Source: Lachnospiraceae bacterium (lineage in GTDB: Bacteria; Bacillota; Clostridia; Lachnospirales; Lachnospiraceae). From it: a stretch of 50,300 nucleotides of DNA. Shown here in pieces: positions 24,754 to 34,960 of this stretch (positions are counted from its first letter, which is position 1; each line of letters opens with the position of its first letter). The notes beneath the pieces were generated by a model. It was not told where the DNA came from and searched no databases. It saw only the letters and a program-made list of their open reading frames with translations. The translations under genes and the position numbers were made by a program. The DNA lies in NCBI GenBank assembly GCA_014804425.1, contig JAAUZV010000013.1, positions 9,459 to 59,758 on the forward strand, given 5' to 3'.

Positions 24754-26322
24754 ATGTACGGCGCGTGTTATGACGCGTTATATGCGCGGCAGTCCATCGA
24801 AAAAAAAGACAGTATTTCCGTGGAAAGCCAGCTTGCCTATTGCAGATACGAAACCCGCGGAGCGGCATATATCGAATATACGGACAGAGGCTTTTCGGGA
24901 AAGGATACGAACAGACCGGGATTTGAAGCCATGATGAAGGATATTCGGGGAGGGAAGATCAAACGCGTGATCGTATACAAGCTTGACCGTATCAGCCGTT
25001 CGATTTTGGACTTTGCGAATATGATGGAGAGCTTCCAGCAATATCAGGTGGAATTTGTTTCTTCCACGGAAAAGTTTGATACGTCCACGCCAATCGGCAG
25101 GGCGATGTTACATATCTGTATTGTGTTTGCGCAGTTGGAGCGGGAGACGATACAGAAGCGTGTGACGGACGCCTATTACGCAAGGTGTAAGCGAGGATTT
25201 TTTATGGGCGGCCGGGTTCCCTACGGCTATCGGTTGATTCGAACGGTCATTCACGATGTCCATACTTCCATGTACGAGGAAGTACCGGAAGAAAGCGAGC
25301 AGTTAAAGCTGATTTATTCCCTATATGCGGACACGGACAATTCGCTCGGCGATATTGTGAGGTACTTAAACGACCATCAAATGAAGCAGCTTCGCGGTGC
25401 GGAGTGGAATACGGCGCGCCTTAGTGAAATGCTCCGTAATCCCGTATATGTGAAAGCAGATATTGATGTATATCGTTTTTTTCAGAATCAGGGAACCCAA
25501 ATTGCAAATCCGGCAAGTGATTTTACGGGACAAAATGCCTGTTATCTCTATCAGGGCATCGGTTCCGGCGGCGGGAAAAGGAGCGATTTGTCCGGCAAAG
25601 AGCTTGTCCTTGCGCCGCATAGCGGCTTTATTCCTTCAAAGCTTTGGTTGGCCTGCCGTGAGCGGTGCTTAAATAACAGACAGTCCGCAAAGACATGTAA
25701 ACCGAAAAATTCATGGCTTTCCGGTAAGCTTAAATGCGGAAACTGCGGTTACGCGCTGACCGTTCGCAGGGCAAAAACAAAGTGGGGACGCTATTTTGTG
25801 TGCAGCCGGTCGGGAGAGCATGGAAGCTGTAAAGGGGCAGGCTGTACGGTTTATGCGGATGCACTGGAGGATTATATGATGAAGGCGGTCGGAAAGCGGC
25901 TTTCAGAAATTACTGCGCTGGAGGAAGGGGATGCAGCAAAGAGTCGGACAAAGGAGGAACCGGCGCTTTACGGAACGGCGGGAAATATGAGCGATAGACT
26001 AATCCAAAAAAGAATCCGACTGACGCAGATCGAGGAAGAAATTCACGGGCTGCTCTCAAAAGTGCCCGAAGCCGACAGCATTTTGATGAAATATATCAAT
26101 GAAAGGGTCTTAATACTGGATGCGGAGCGAAACGCCCTGCAGGAAGAAATCGTTATGACGGACAATGCGGATACGGGAGCAGCGGAGAAAAGGGAGCGGC
26201 TGAGCGGTCATATCAAAGCATGGGAGACGTTTTCTTTTTCGGACAGACAGAAAGTGGCTGACCTGCTCATCAAAGTCATTCGGATCGCGGACGGTAACAT
26301 GGAGATCACATGGAAACTATAA
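24754..26322 (+). CDS. Large serine site-specific recombinase
   Basis: 522 residues. The catalytic resolvase domain is at about 1-150, with the nucleophile Ser14 in YARQSIEKKDSIS and supporting arginines in YKLDRISRS and QLERETIQKR. A recombinase DNA-binding domain follows (about 165-290; VPYGYRL, then the LRNPVY block). A zinc ribbon comes next (about 328-365: LKCGNCGYAL, FVCSR, a Cys pair), then a coiled coil (about 410-480) and a short tail. This is the architecture of large serine integrases such as SpoIVCA of skin. It sits 48 bp inside the right att core and is the obvious catalyst of integration and excision. Confidence 0.93.
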   Translation: MYGACYDALYARQSIEKKDSISVESQLAYCRYETRGAAYIEYTDRGFSGKDTNRPGFEAMMKDIRGGKIKRVIVYKLDRISRSILDFANMMESFQQYQVEFVSSTEKFDTSTPIGRAMLHICIVFAQLERETIQKRVTDAYYARCKRGFFMGGRVPYGYRLIRTVIHDVHTSMYEEVPEESEQLKLIYSLYADTDNSLGDIVRYLNDHQMKQLRGAEWNTARLSEMLRNPVYVKADIDVYRFFQNQGTQIANPASDFTGQNACYLYQGIGSGGGKRSDLSGKELVLAPHSGFIPSKLWLACRERCLNNRQSAKTCKPKNSWLSGKLKCGNCGYALTVRRAKTKWGRYFVCSRSGEHGSCKGAGCTVYADALEDYMMKAVGKRLSEITALEEGDAAKSRTKEEPALYGTAGNMSDRLIQKRIRLTQIEEEIHGLLSKVPEADSILMKYINERVLILDAERNALQEEIVMTDNADTGAAEKRERLSGHIKAWETFSFSDRQKVADLLIKVIRIADGNMEITWKL

Positions 26323-26370
26323 GTTGATAAATCGGTGTTTCATTCTTGTGGAGTCGTACTTCCATCCGCC

Positions 26371-26384
26371 CGTTTCGGTGAAGC
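26371..26384 (+). repeat. Right attachment-site core (attR)
   Basis: CGTTTCGGTGAAGC, identical to 18607-18620. It is read in the same frame (R F G E A) as in cotJC and runs straight into the CotJC C-terminal codons. Confidence 0.85.
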
Positions 26385-26460
26385 GCTGCGCATGACGCAG
26401 GATTCGCTCAACCCGAAGAACTTCTATCAGTATAATCCGGGATTTGACAGATGCAAATGA
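26371..26460 (+). pseudogene. cotJC: Detached 3' end of cotJC
   Basis: Thirty codons including the stop, with no start codon or ribosome binding site. They read RFGEALRMTQ, DSLNPKNFYQ, YNPGFDRCK and then TGA at 26458-26460. CotJC proteins normally continue past QRFGEA with a segment of this kind (a helix, then a K-N-F-Y and N-P-x-F-D tail). Joined to codons 1-171 of the 5' part at the shared 14-bp core it gives a 200-residue CotJC, the normal size. It is silent in the arrangement shown here. Confidence 0.88.
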
Positions 26461-26528
26461 TGGATAGGTTCTAAAATACCAAATAAAAGAAAAATAATAG
26501 ATCATTTTCCAAATCTTTTCATAGCAGG

Positions 26529-26554
26529 CAGCCTCATCGTAAACGATGGGGCTG
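26529..26554 (+). terminator. Strong hairpin, likely end of the cotJ operon
   Basis: CAGCCTCATCG, loop TAAA, CGATGGGGCTG: an 11-bp stem with one G-U pair. No uninterrupted T-run follows, so termination efficiency is uncertain. The same loop and core (TCGTAAACGA) recur at 35298-35307. Confidence 0.5.
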
Positions 26555-26583
26555 TTGACTTATTGTTAATTTTGTGTCAAAAT
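26555..26583 (+). promoter_or_regulatory. Promoter with candidate Rex operator upstream of the hydrogenase
   Basis: TTGACT (26555-26560), a 17-bp spacer and CAAAAT (26578-26583). Between them TTGTTAA-TTTT-GTGTCAA (26563-26580) matches the Rex pattern TTGTTAANNNNTTAACAA at 11 of 14 defined positions, with the left half perfect. Rex is the NADH/NAD+ sensing repressor that controls fermentation and hydrogenase genes in clostridia. Confidence 0.5.
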
Positions 26584-26681
26584 AAATGCGTCGGTTTTAA
26601 GTGGAAGGAAAACGAGTACAACGAAGTCTGAACATGGATATTGCTGCGGAGAAAGCTCCGCGGCGCCCTAGGAAGAAAGGG

Positions 26682-28178
26682 ATGGGACTTAACTGTATGA
26701 GAGGAATTGATACAGAAGTCAGAAAAGTAAGACGGCGCGTATTTAAGGAGATTGCCAATCTTGCATATAATTCGACGAATCTGCTGGATGATATGGAAGC
26801 GCTGCCGTATAAGCTTGTCAACAGCGATGAATCGCCCTACTGGGAGAGTGTGTATAGAGAACGCGCGGTCGTCAGGGAACGGATGCGTCTTGCGATGGGA
26901 ATGTCCCTGCGGCCGGAAAACCAACCCGTGCATGTCAGTCAGGGAGTGGAGGACAGCGATATTGCCGAGAAATTTTACGAGCCGCCTCTTTTACAGGTCA
27001 TTCCGTCGGCATGCAACGCCTGTCCGGAAAATCAATATTTTGTGACGGATCGATGCATGGGCTGTCTTGCGCATCCGTGCCGTGAGGTGTGCCCGCGCGG
27101 CGCCATTTCCATGGTAAACGGGAAATCCCATATCGATCAGGATAAATGTATCCATTGCGGTAAATGTAAAGCCATCTGCCCATATGACGCCATCACGCAT
27201 CAGGTTCGCCCGTGTGCGGCGGCATGCGGCGTCGGCGCGATTGGGAGCGACGAGAAGAAGCGCGCGTGCATTGACAGTGAAAAATGTGTCTCCTGCGGAC
27301 AGTGTATGGTAAGCTGCCCGTTCGGGGCGATCGCGGATAAATCGCAGATATTCCAGCTTATTCGTGCATTGCAGTCCGGCAGAAAGATCATTGCGCAGGT
27401 AGCGCCGTCTTTTGCGGGGCAGTTTGGCGCGAATGTATCGCCCGACCAATTCAAGACGGCATTAAAACAGCTTGGCTTTTATGATGTGTATGAGACAGCG
27501 ATCGGCGCGGATATGGGCGCGATGGCGGAAGCACATCATTATGTGGAAAAAGTAGCGACGGGAGAGCTGCCGTTCCTTTTGACCTCCTGTTGTCCGTCTT
27601 GGTCAATGCTGGCAAAGAAATTTTTCCCGGAGACGATCGGGAGCATTTCGAATGAGCTGACGCCGATGGTGGCGACGGCGCGCAAGATCAAGGAAGACCA
27701 TCCGGATGCGGGCGTTGTGTTTATCGGACCGTGCGCATCGAAAAAATTAGAGGCATCCCGCAGGACGATCCGCTCCGATGTGGATTTTGTCATTACGTTT
27801 GAAGAGCTTGCCGGTATGTTTGAGGCAAAAGGGCTGTTTTTGGAAGAAATAGAGGCGTTGGACCGCATGGAGGATGCAACAGGGGCAGGGCGCGGCTACG
27901 GTGTTGCCGGCGGTGTTGCGTCCGCGATCGAGAGTTGTATCAAGGAATATTATCCCGATACCGAGGTGCATATCGAACACGCGGAAAGTCTGACAGAATG
28001 TAAAAAAATGCTGATGCTTGCCAAGGCAGGTAAAAAGAACGGCTGTCTGATCGAGGGCATGGCATGTCCCGGCGGCTGTGTGGCAGGTGCGGGAACCAAT
28101 ATCGCGATTCCCGTTGCCGCAAAGGAGCTTGCGCGCTTTAAGAGCGAGGCGGCAAAGCAGATTCCGGACAAGGAATAG
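26682..28178 (+). CDS. [FeFe]-hydrogenase, group B type, with ferredoxin-like domains
   Basis: 498 residues from ATG 26682, which has AGGA eight bases upstream; GTG 26601 and ATG 26634 are longer in-frame options without clear ribosome binding sites. The N-terminal third is Cys-rich, with two ferredoxin-type [4Fe-4S] motifs ([12 protein letters not shown] and [12 protein letters not shown]) and further Cys pairs. The H-cluster motifs follow: TSCCPSW (about 301), GPCASKKLE (about 349) and [10 protein letters not shown] near the C-terminus. Group B enzymes are monomeric, probably exchange electrons with ferredoxin, and have poorly known roles. The maturases HydEFG are not in the window. Confidence 0.88.
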   Translation: MGLNCMRGIDTEVRKVRRRVFKEIANLAYNSTNLLDDMEALPYKLVNSDESPYWESVYRERAVVRERMRLAMGMSLRPENQPVHVSQGVEDSDIAEKFYEPPLLQVIPSACNACPENQYFVTDRCMGCLAHPCREVCPRGAISMVNGKSHIDQDKCIHCGKCKAICPYDAITHQVRPCAAACGVGAIGSDEKKRACIDSEKCVSCGQCMVSCPFGAIADKSQIFQLIRALQSGRKIIAQVAPSFAGQFGANVSPDQFKTALKQLGFYDVYETAIGADMGAMAEAHHYVEKVATGELPFLLTSCCPSWSMLAKKFFPETIGSISNELTPMVATARKIKEDHPDAGVVFIGPCASKKLEASRRTIRSDVDFVITFEELAGMFEAKGLFLEEIEALDRMEDATGAGRGYGVAGGVASAIESCIKEYYPDTEVHIEHAESLTECKKMLMLAKAGKKNGCLIEGMACPGGCVAGAGTNIAIPVAAKELARFKSEAAKQIPDKE

Positions 28179-28188
28179 GAGGCGTTAT

Positions 28189-29655
28189 ATGCAGAAAATA
28201 AGAACAAGATATGCGCCGAGTCCGACAGGAAAAATGCATGTCGGTAATTTGAGGAGCGCACTTTATGAATTTTTGATCGCCAAGCATGAGGACGGGGTGT
28301 TCATGCTTCGGATCGAGGACACCGATCAGGAGCGTTATGTGGAAGGAGCGGTCGATATTATTTATCGCACGCTGGCGACGGCGGGACTGACACATGACGA
28401 GGGCCCCGATAAGGACGGCGGGTACGGTCCTTATGTGCAGAGCGAGCGGAACAAGAGCGGTATCTATCTGAAATATGCGAAAGAGCTGATCGACAAGGGG
28501 GAGGCATACTATTGCTTCTGCGATAAGGAGCGGTTAGAGTCGCTCCGTGAAACGATCATCGACCCTGAGACCGGAGAGAGCAAGGAAATCATGATCTATG
28601 ACAAGCATTGTCTGCATCTTCCGAAAGAAGAAGTCGAGGCAAAGCTTGCGTCGGGGATGCCCTATGTCATCCGGCAGAACAATCCGAAGGAGGGCGTAAC
28701 GACGTTCCATGACGAGCTGTACGGAGATATTTCTGTCAGCAACGCGGAGCTTGACGATATGGTGCTCATCAAATCCGACGGCTTCCCGACCTACAATTTT
28801 GCCAATGTGGTGGACGATCATACGATGGGAATCACCCATGTTGTGCGTGGCAATGAATATCTTTCCTCGTCACCGAAATATAACCGTCTTTATGAGGCGT
28901 TTGGCTGGGAAGTGCCTGTTTATATCCACCTGCCGCTGATCACGGACGAGAATCATAAAAAACTGGCAAAGCGCAGCGGACATGCTTCTTTTGAGGATTT
29001 GATCGAGCAGGGCTTTTTGCCGGAGGCGGTCGTCAATTATATTGCACTGCTTGGGTGGAGCCCGGAGGAGAACCGCGAGATTTTTTCTTTGGAAGAATTG
29101 ATCCGTCAGTTCGACTATCGCCGTATCAGCAAGTCGCCTGCGGTATTTGATATTAACAAATTAAGATGGATGAACGGCGAGTACTTAAAAGCGATGGATG
29201 AGGAGCGTTTTTATGAGATGGCGCTGCCTTATCTTGAGAAAGCGCTCACGAGGAAGCTGGATCTGCACAAGATTGCCGCGATGGTAAAAACGAGGATTGA
29301 GGTATTACCCGACATCGCGGAGCTGGTCGATTTCTTTAACGAATTGCCGGAATATGACACGGAAATGTACACGCATAAAAAAATGAAGACAAGCAAGGAG
29401 TCGTCCCTGGCCGTTTTAACGGAGCTACTGCCGCTTTTGGAGAAGCAGGAGGATTACAGCAATGATGCGTTATATGCGCTGCTTACCGACTATGCGCAGA
29501 GCAGGGAATACAAGAACGGCTATGTGCTCTGGCCGATCCGTACTGCGGTTTCCGGAAAGCAGATGACGCCGGCAGGCGCCACGGAGATCATGGAGCTGCT
29601 CGGCAAAGAGGAGAGTCTTGCGCGCATCCGAAAGGGAATCGAGATGTTACGGTAG
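28189..29655 (+). CDS. gltX: Glutamyl-tRNA synthetase
   Basis: 488 residues. It charges tRNA-Glu, and in many Firmicutes also tRNA-Gln for later amidation. The class I signature is [12 protein letters not shown] (HIGH-type, about 7-18), with FMLRIEDTD next and the KMSKS-equivalent KLAKRSG at about 258. The C-terminal anticodon-binding domain is complete. TAGGAGG at 28176-28182 overlaps the hydrogenase stop, so the two genes are co-transcribed. Confidence 0.94.
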   Translation: MQKIRTRYAPSPTGKMHVGNLRSALYEFLIAKHEDGVFMLRIEDTDQERYVEGAVDIIYRTLATAGLTHDEGPDKDGGYGPYVQSERNKSGIYLKYAKELIDKGEAYYCFCDKERLESLRETIIDPETGESKEIMIYDKHCLHLPKEEVEAKLASGMPYVIRQNNPKEGVTTFHDELYGDISVSNAELDDMVLIKSDGFPTYNFANVVDDHTMGITHVVRGNEYLSSSPKYNRLYEAFGWEVPVYIHLPLITDENHKKLAKRSGHASFEDLIEQGFLPEAVVNYIALLGWSPEENREIFSLEELIRQFDYRRISKSPAVFDINKLRWMNGEYLKAMDEERFYEMALPYLEKALTRKLDLHKIAAMVKTRIEVLPDIAELVDFFNELPEYDTEMYTHKKMKTSKESSLAVLTELLPLLEKQEDYSNDALYALLTDYAQSREYKNGYVLWPIRTAVSGKQMTPAGATEIMELLGKEESLARIRKGIEMLR

Positions 29656-29731
29656 CGGAGAGAAACGAAGTCTGACCGAGGGGGAAATCGGCAGACAATT
29701 GGTACCCGGGAGAGCGAAAAACGGGTCATAT

Positions 29732-31702
29732 ATGAATCAAAACGAACAGTTGAACAGGGGGCAGTCGGATGCTGTGATGCATACGGATGGCCCCTGCGTT
29801 GTCATTGCGCCGCCGGGCTCCGGCAAGACCAAGGTACTGACGCTGCGTATCGGTGCGCTGGTCAAGAGGCATGGTGTTGCGCCAAAGCACATCCTTGTTG
29901 TGACGTTCACGCGCTCCGCAGCGGAGCAGATGCGGCATCGCTTTCTGCAAAATTGCGGAAAACAGGATACCGAGGTGACATTCGGTACCTTTCACGCCGT
30001 ATTTTTGCGTATTTTGAAGGAATCCCTGCAAATGGGAGCGAAGCTTGACGGATATGGGATGGGACAACCGCTAAAGATTTTATCCGAAAAAGAGAAAAAA
30101 CAAATACTGACCGCCATAGTCAATCAAACTGCCTGCAGACGCGCGCGGTTTCCGGACATGGAGCAGGTGAGCGCCTATATCAGCAGTCGAAAAAACCGTA
30201 TGGAGGCAGGAACCGGCATGGATGGTGAACACGCAGCCGCTGGGACAGGAACCGATACGGATGCGGAAGCTGCGGCGGATGAGATATGGGAGGAATACTG
30301 CGAGGCATGCAGAGAACTCGGCGGTCTTGATTTTGAGGATATTACGGTGCTCTGCGGGCGTTTGCTGCGGGATGAGCGGAATGCGGGAATCCTTGCCTGC
30401 TGGAGGGACAGATACCGCTATCTGCTCGTGGATGAATTTCAGGACGTCAGTCCCATACAGTTTTCCATCCTGCGTTTGATCGCGGCGCCGCGGAATCATC
30501 TGTTCATGGTGGGAGATGAAGATCAGTCCATTTATGGTTTTCGAGGTTCAAATACGAAGCTGATGCTTGCGCTGCCTTCGTATTATCCGAAGATACGGAC
30601 ATGTTACCTGACGGTCAATTATCGCAGCGGACGAAAGATCGTGACTGCCGCAAAGCATTTGATCGCGTACAATAAACTGCGTTACGATAAGGAGATCACG
30701 GCTGGGAATGCGGCGGACGGGACTGTGCGGATCGCAGTCTGTCCGGAAAAAAGAACGCAGATGCATACGATCTGTGAGGCGCTTCGCCGTGTGCCGGAGA
30801 ATGAGACGGCGGCGGTCATTGTGCGGACGAACGCGCAGGCTGCGGAGGCGGAGCGCTTCCTCGGACGGGCAGGCGTTCGTATTGCCGCCGCGCATAGCCG
30901 CCGCACGGAAAATGTGTATTCGCATCCCGTCGCAAAGGATGTGCTTGCGTATCTGACGCTTGCGATCGGGGTTTCGCATACACCAAGCGGAGCGGAAACT
31001 GCCGGAGCTGCGTCCGCGCCAACGTGCATGGAAATCGCACGGAGTACATCCGCGCAGGAGAACCTTGAGGCCATGCTCCGTGTGATCAATAAACCGTACC
31101 GCGCCGTGAGCAGGCATGCAGTTATGGAAAGCGGCGGAAGCGTGGAAGCGCTTGTCCGATTTTATGAGGGAAATGAGGAGATGAGAAAGACGCTGCTTCT
31201 CTTTTCGGCGCAGCTGCAATGCCTTGCATGCCTTCCGCCGTTTGCGGCGCTTGCCTATCTATTAAGGGGAATCGGATATGAACGTGCGCTGCCGGAGGAG
31301 ACGCTCAGGGGCGGCGAGGCGCGGCAGGAGGCGTTCACTGTGCTTGCGGCGCTTCAGCGGGAAGCAAAAGAGATGCGGGATCACAAAGAATGGCTTCGCG
31401 CGGCCGCAGACGGTCGGACACTCCCCATGCGGGCGATCGAGGCGGCGGAGAGTCCGATCCGGGTGCTTACGATGCATGCCTGTAAGGGACTGGAATTTGA
31501 TCATGTTGTGCTGCCCGGCTTAAATGAGGGTGTTATCCCGCATAAAAAAGCGTTTCTGCCCGAGGAGATCGAGGAGGAACGCCGGCTGCTTTATGTAGCG
31601 ATGACAAGGGCAAGAAAAACCCTGCTCATGACATGTGTTCATAAGCAGGGCGATCAAAAATTTCAAATGTCCCGGTTTATACGCGATTTGTTAAAACATT
31701 AG
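29732..31702 (+). CDS. UvrD/PcrA-like superfamily 1 DNA helicase
   Basis: 656 residues, slightly shorter than PcrA. Helicase motifs in order: I APPGSGKTK (about 24-32), Ia TFTRSAAEQMRHR, II VDEFQD, III GDEDQSIYGFRG, IV TVNYRSG, V TMHACKGLEFDHV and VI LLYVAMTRARKTL. An alanine- and glycine-rich linker at about 165-190 (AAAGTGTDTDAEAAADE) is unusual. It likely acts in repair or replication restart. ATG 29732 is chosen because the helicase domain starts just after it; the ribosome binding site is weak. Confidence 0.9.
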   Translation: MNQNEQLNRGQSDAVMHTDGPCVVIAPPGSGKTKVLTLRIGALVKRHGVAPKHILVVTFTRSAAEQMRHRFLQNCGKQDTEVTFGTFHAVFLRILKESLQMGAKLDGYGMGQPLKILSEKEKKQILTAIVNQTACRRARFPDMEQVSAYISSRKNRMEAGTGMDGEHAAAGTGTDTDAEAAADEIWEEYCEACRELGGLDFEDITVLCGRLLRDERNAGILACWRDRYRYLLVDEFQDVSPIQFSILRLIAAPRNHLFMVGDEDQSIYGFRGSNTKLMLALPSYYPKIRTCYLTVNYRSGRKIVTAAKHLIAYNKLRYDKEITAGNAADGTVRIAVCPEKRTQMHTICEALRRVPENETAAVIVRTNAQAAEAERFLGRAGVRIAAAHSRRTENVYSHPVAKDVLAYLTLAIGVSHTPSGAETAGAASAPTCMEIARSTSAQENLEAMLRVINKPYRAVSRHAVMESGGSVEALVRFYEGNEEMRKTLLLFSAQLQCLACLPPFAALAYLLRGIGYERALPEETLRGGEARQEAFTVLAALQREAKEMRDHKEWLRAAADGRTLPMRAIEAAESPIRVLTMHACKGLEFDHVVLPGLNEGVIPHKKAFLPEEIEEERRLLYVAMTRARKTLLMTCVHKQGDQKFQMSRFIRDLLKH

Positions 31703-31748
31703 GGAATCCCTCAAAACCGGAAGAGCGGCAAAAGAATGCGCATGTTTT

Positions 31749-32105
31749 TCAGCTGTCTTCTTCCTCGCTGAGCAGCTCGTCGAAAGCAATCTCATCCAAA
31801 TATTCGTCGTAGCGGTCAATGACGGACTCCAATTCCTCGTCATCCGTGATGTTTTCAATATCCGGCTCGGCATCAGGATCCGCTTCATCCGTCACATAGC
31901 GGTAAAACCATGCGTTTTCCGGACTGTATTCGCCGTGTTCATCGACCGGAAGCAGTGCGACATACCGGCGATCGGATTCGGGGATCGTCAGGATCGCGGC
32001 AACAATGCAGGTCGTATAGCCGTCATCATGATAAACATCCAGCGTGACGAGTTCCTCATCGGCACGGATCTGCGCCAGTGCATCCTCTTTTTTTGTTTCA
32101 GACAT
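31749..32105 (-). CDS. DUF1292-family acidic protein
   Basis: 118 residues, very acidic. It shows the DUF1292 layout: a short beta-rich region (VTLDVYHDDGYTTCIVAAIL, RYVALLPV, WFYRYV), then an acidic helical tail (NITDDEELESVIDRYDEYLDE). Function of the family is unknown. On the minus strand AGAGGAGG lies ten bases before the ATG. It stands alone between two + strand operons. Confidence 0.85.
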   Translation of the reverse strand: MSETKKEDALAQIRADEELVTLDVYHDDGYTTCIVAAILTIPESDRRYVALLPVDEHGEYSPENAWFYRYVTDEADPDAEPDIENITDDEELESVIDRYDEYLDEIAFDELLSEEEDS

Positions 32106-32285
32106 AGCAAAGCCTCCTCTGCTCTGTGATTTTTTTGAAATACTTTTTTATTTTACAGAAAGGATAGGAAAAAAGCAAGGTTTGGATAGGAAAAGAAAAA
32201 GATTTGTGTTATACTACATATAATTCTATGAAAAACGGGAACGAAAGAAGCGGGACGATACGAATAGGAATCGGAAGGATACTCT

Positions 32286-34316
32286 ATGAGACATGAGATT
32301 GAGGATAGAAATTTTTTGGATGTAAAAAAAGGCATCCCATATCCGCTTGGGGCGACGATCATTGAGGACAGGATCAATTTTGCCGCGGTTATGCATACAC
32401 GGAATGAGTGCGGTGTGATTCTTTATGACAGCAAAAGCGGAAATAACTATAAGATTCCGTTCAGAAAAGAGGACCGGATCGGAAATATCTGCTGCCTGTC
32501 CGCCAAGCGGAATCGGAATCATTCCTATGAGTATAATTTTTATGATGGGGACGAGATCATCACGGATACTTATGCCAAACGCATTATCGGGAATGAGCGT
32601 TGGGGCGGAGCGGGCACTAAGCGTGAAGCGGGAAAGCATGAGGAGAAACCGCGGGAGGACGGAAGACCCGCAGAGAAACGAACGGTCTCAAAACCGCAGC
32701 TTCGTGCAGGAATCCCGGAGAATGAGTTTGACTGGCAGGGAGATGCGCCGCTTAGGATTCCCTACGAGGACAGTGTTTTTTATTGTACCCATGTGCGGGG
32801 CTTTACGAAATCACCGAATTCGGGAGTGAAGAAAAAAGGAACCTTTGCGGGTGTGATCGAAAAAATCCCGTATTTAAAGGAACTTGGCGTAAAAAACATC
32901 GAGTTCATGCCGCTTTACGAATTTCCCGAGACCGGCTGGCAGGAAAAAGATGTTACGATGCAGTATGCCGCCAAACATTATATGGATAAGCCGGATGAGG
33001 AAGGAACGCGGATCAATTACTGGGGCTACTGCGATGCGTACTATTTTTCCCCGAAAGCGTCCTACGCGGCATCCGACGACTGTGTGAATGAGTTAAAGCG
33101 GATGATCAGGGAGCTGCACAAGAACGGGATCGAAGTCATCTGTCAGTTTTATTTTCCCGATTCCTGCAAGCAGGGCTATATTTTAGAGGTCATCAAACAT
33201 TGGGTGCTGGAATACCATATAGACGGGATTCATCTGATGGGGAACGGCATTCCCGTGACGCTCCTTGCGACGGAACCTCTTTTGAGCAACACAAAGCTGA
33301 TCTATTACGGATTTCCGTATGAGCAGATTTATGAGAGAAACGAAATACCCGAATACCGCAATCTTGCGGCCGCAACAGATGCCTTTATGATGGATGCGCG
33401 CAGATTCTTAAAAAGCGACGGCAGTCTGCTGCAGGCAATGATGTGGCATTTTGTCACGAATCCTGCCAAAAACGGCGTGCTGCATTATGTTACGAATTAT
33501 TATGGCTTTACGCTGCATGACCTTGTATCCTATGAATATAAGCATAATGAAGCAAACGGCGAGGATAACCGGGACGGCAGCAACGAGAACCATAGCTGGA
33601 ACTGCGGTGTCGAGGGCGTAAGCCGGAAGTCTTCTATCATAAAGCTGCGTATGCGCCAGATGCGCAATGCAATGGCGATGGTCGTGCTCTCGCAGGGAAC
33701 GCCGTTCTTTATGGCGGGAGATGAAGACTGCAACACGCAAAAAGGGAATAACAATCCGTACTGTCAGGATAACGCGGTCGGCTGGAAGGATTGGAACCAT
33801 GGCGTGATGGCGGACAGACAGCGCGATTTTGTCCAAAAATTATTAGCGTTTCGGGCAAAGCACTCTGTATTCCGCAAAAAAGGGGAGTGCAGCTCTGTGG
33901 ACAGGCTTTCCTGCGGTTATCCCGAAATCTCCTTTCATTCCGATGAGGCATACCGCATCCGGCCGGAGAACTACAGTCGGCACATGGGACTGATGTATGC
34001 GGGTACTTATGGAAATCAGAAAGACGAGAAGGATGAGGATATTTATGTTGCCTACAATATGCATTGGACGGAACACCGTTTTGCGCTGCCGAAGCTGAAA
34101 AACGGCTATACATGGCGGCTGGTCATGGATACGGCGGTTGATGAGAGCTTTACTGTGGACGAATGGAAAACGGACGGTTATACGACGGCGCAGGGCAGGA
34201 GCATTCAGGTGCTTGTCGGCATGAAGAACGAGCAGAATAAAGAAGAAGCGTCCGCAAAGACAGGACGCGGTCAGACGGGAAGAAAGAAGAAAGCGGAGAG
34301 TGAAACGGAAACATGA
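32286..34316 (+). CDS. GH13-fold protein related to glycogen debranching enzymes, catalytic residues lost
   Basis: 676 residues: N-terminal CBM48-like beta domain (about 1-110), polar linker (about 110-150), alpha-amylase-type barrel (about 160-560) and a C-terminal beta domain with a Lys-rich tail. The barrel is recognisable from GVKNIEFMPLYEFPE, NYWGYCDAYYFSPK, LVSYEYKHNEANGEDNRDG and FFMAGDED. However, the catalytic positions are changed: nucleophile region II reads DGIHLM (Met318 for Asp), region III reads LIYYGF in place of the acid/base Glu block, and region IV reads VTNYYGFTL (Tyr405-Tyr406 for His-Asp). It is probably a non-catalytic glycan-binding or regulatory protein. Overlaps the next gene by 4 bp. 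Confidence 0.78.
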   Translation: MRHEIEDRNFLDVKKGIPYPLGATIIEDRINFAAVMHTRNECGVILYDSKSGNNYKIPFRKEDRIGNICCLSAKRNRNHSYEYNFYDGDEIITDTYAKRIIGNERWGGAGTKREAGKHEEKPREDGRPAEKRTVSKPQLRAGIPENEFDWQGDAPLRIPYEDSVFYCTHVRGFTKSPNSGVKKKGTFAGVIEKIPYLKELGVKNIEFMPLYEFPETGWQEKDVTMQYAAKHYMDKPDEEGTRINYWGYCDAYYFSPKASYAASDDCVNELKRMIRELHKNGIEVICQFYFPDSCKQGYILEVIKHWVLEYHIDGIHLMGNGIPVTLLATEPLLSNTKLIYYGFPYEQIYERNEIPEYRNLAAATDAFMMDARRFLKSDGSLLQAMMWHFVTNPAKNGVLHYVTNYYGFTLHDLVSYEYKHNEANGEDNRDGSNENHSWNCGVEGVSRKSSIIKLRMRQMRNAMAMVVLSQGTPFFMAGDEDCNTQKGNNNPYCQDNAVGWKDWNHGVMADRQRDFVQKLLAFRAKHSVFRKKGECSSVDRLSCGYPEISFHSDEAYRIRPENYSRHMGLMYAGTYGNQKDEKDEDIYVAYNMHWTEHRFALPKLKNGYTWRLVMDTAVDESFTVDEWKTDGYTTAQGRSIQVLVGMKNEQNKEEASAKTGRGQTGRKKKAESETET

Positions 34317-34849
34317 GCAAATTGTGGAAGCACCTGAAGACGATCACGATACACAAGCTTTTCGTCATGCGGCATTGCTTTCGGTTAGGACTGTATAAGC
34401 AGGGACTGACGCATGATCTGTCAAAATACATGCCGACGGAATTGATCGCGGGGGCAAAATATTATCAGGGTACAAGAAGTCCGAATGCCGGCGAGCGCGA
34501 GGCGAATGGGTATTCGCTTGCGTGGATGCATCATAAGGGCAGAAATCGTCATCATTATGAGTTTTGGACGGATTACAATATTGTGACAAAGCGTGATGAG
34601 CCGATGCCGATGCCGATCCGGTTTGTTTTAGAAATGCTTGCGGACCGCATGGCAGCATCCAAGGTATATTTAGGAGCTGCCTATACGGATGCTTCACCGC
34701 TTGCCTATTACATGCAGGGGAGAGATCACATGCAGATTCATCCCAAAACAAAGAAACAGCTGGAGTTCCTGTTGCGCATGCTTGCGCGGGACGGGGAGGA
34801 GAAGACGTTTTCCTACATCCGCACGCGGATCATGAAGAAACGCAGATAG
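34313..34849 (+). CDS. DUF5662-family protein
   Basis: 178 residues, cytoplasmic. His/Asp motifs (GLTHDLSK at about 31-38 and WMHHKGRNRHHYEFW at about 70-84) suggest a metal-binding helical protein of the HD type, but no activity is known for the family. ATG 34313 overlaps the stop of the GH13-like gene (ATGA), so the two are translationally coupled. The last part is basic. Confidence 0.75.
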   Translation: MSKLWKHLKTITIHKLFVMRHCFRLGLYKQGLTHDLSKYMPTELIAGAKYYQGTRSPNAGEREANGYSLAWMHHKGRNRHHYEFWTDYNIVTKRDEPMPMPIRFVLEMLADRMAASKVYLGAAYTDASPLAYYMQGRDHMQIHPKTKKQLEFLLRMLARDGEEKTFSYIRTRIMKKRR

Positions 34850-34960
34850 GAAGGCGCGGATGCGGGCATGGGCCGGCGGCAGAATAAAAAGCTGACAAGG
34901 CAGGAACCTGCATGCTTTCGCTGCATATAGTAATAGCAAAATCATAATGGAGATCATAGA

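Noticed and set aside
32182-32224. Promoter before the GH13-like gene (TTGGAT with TATACT or TATAAT)
   Set aside because: The A/T-rich -10 candidates are good, but no -35 lies at an acceptable distance.
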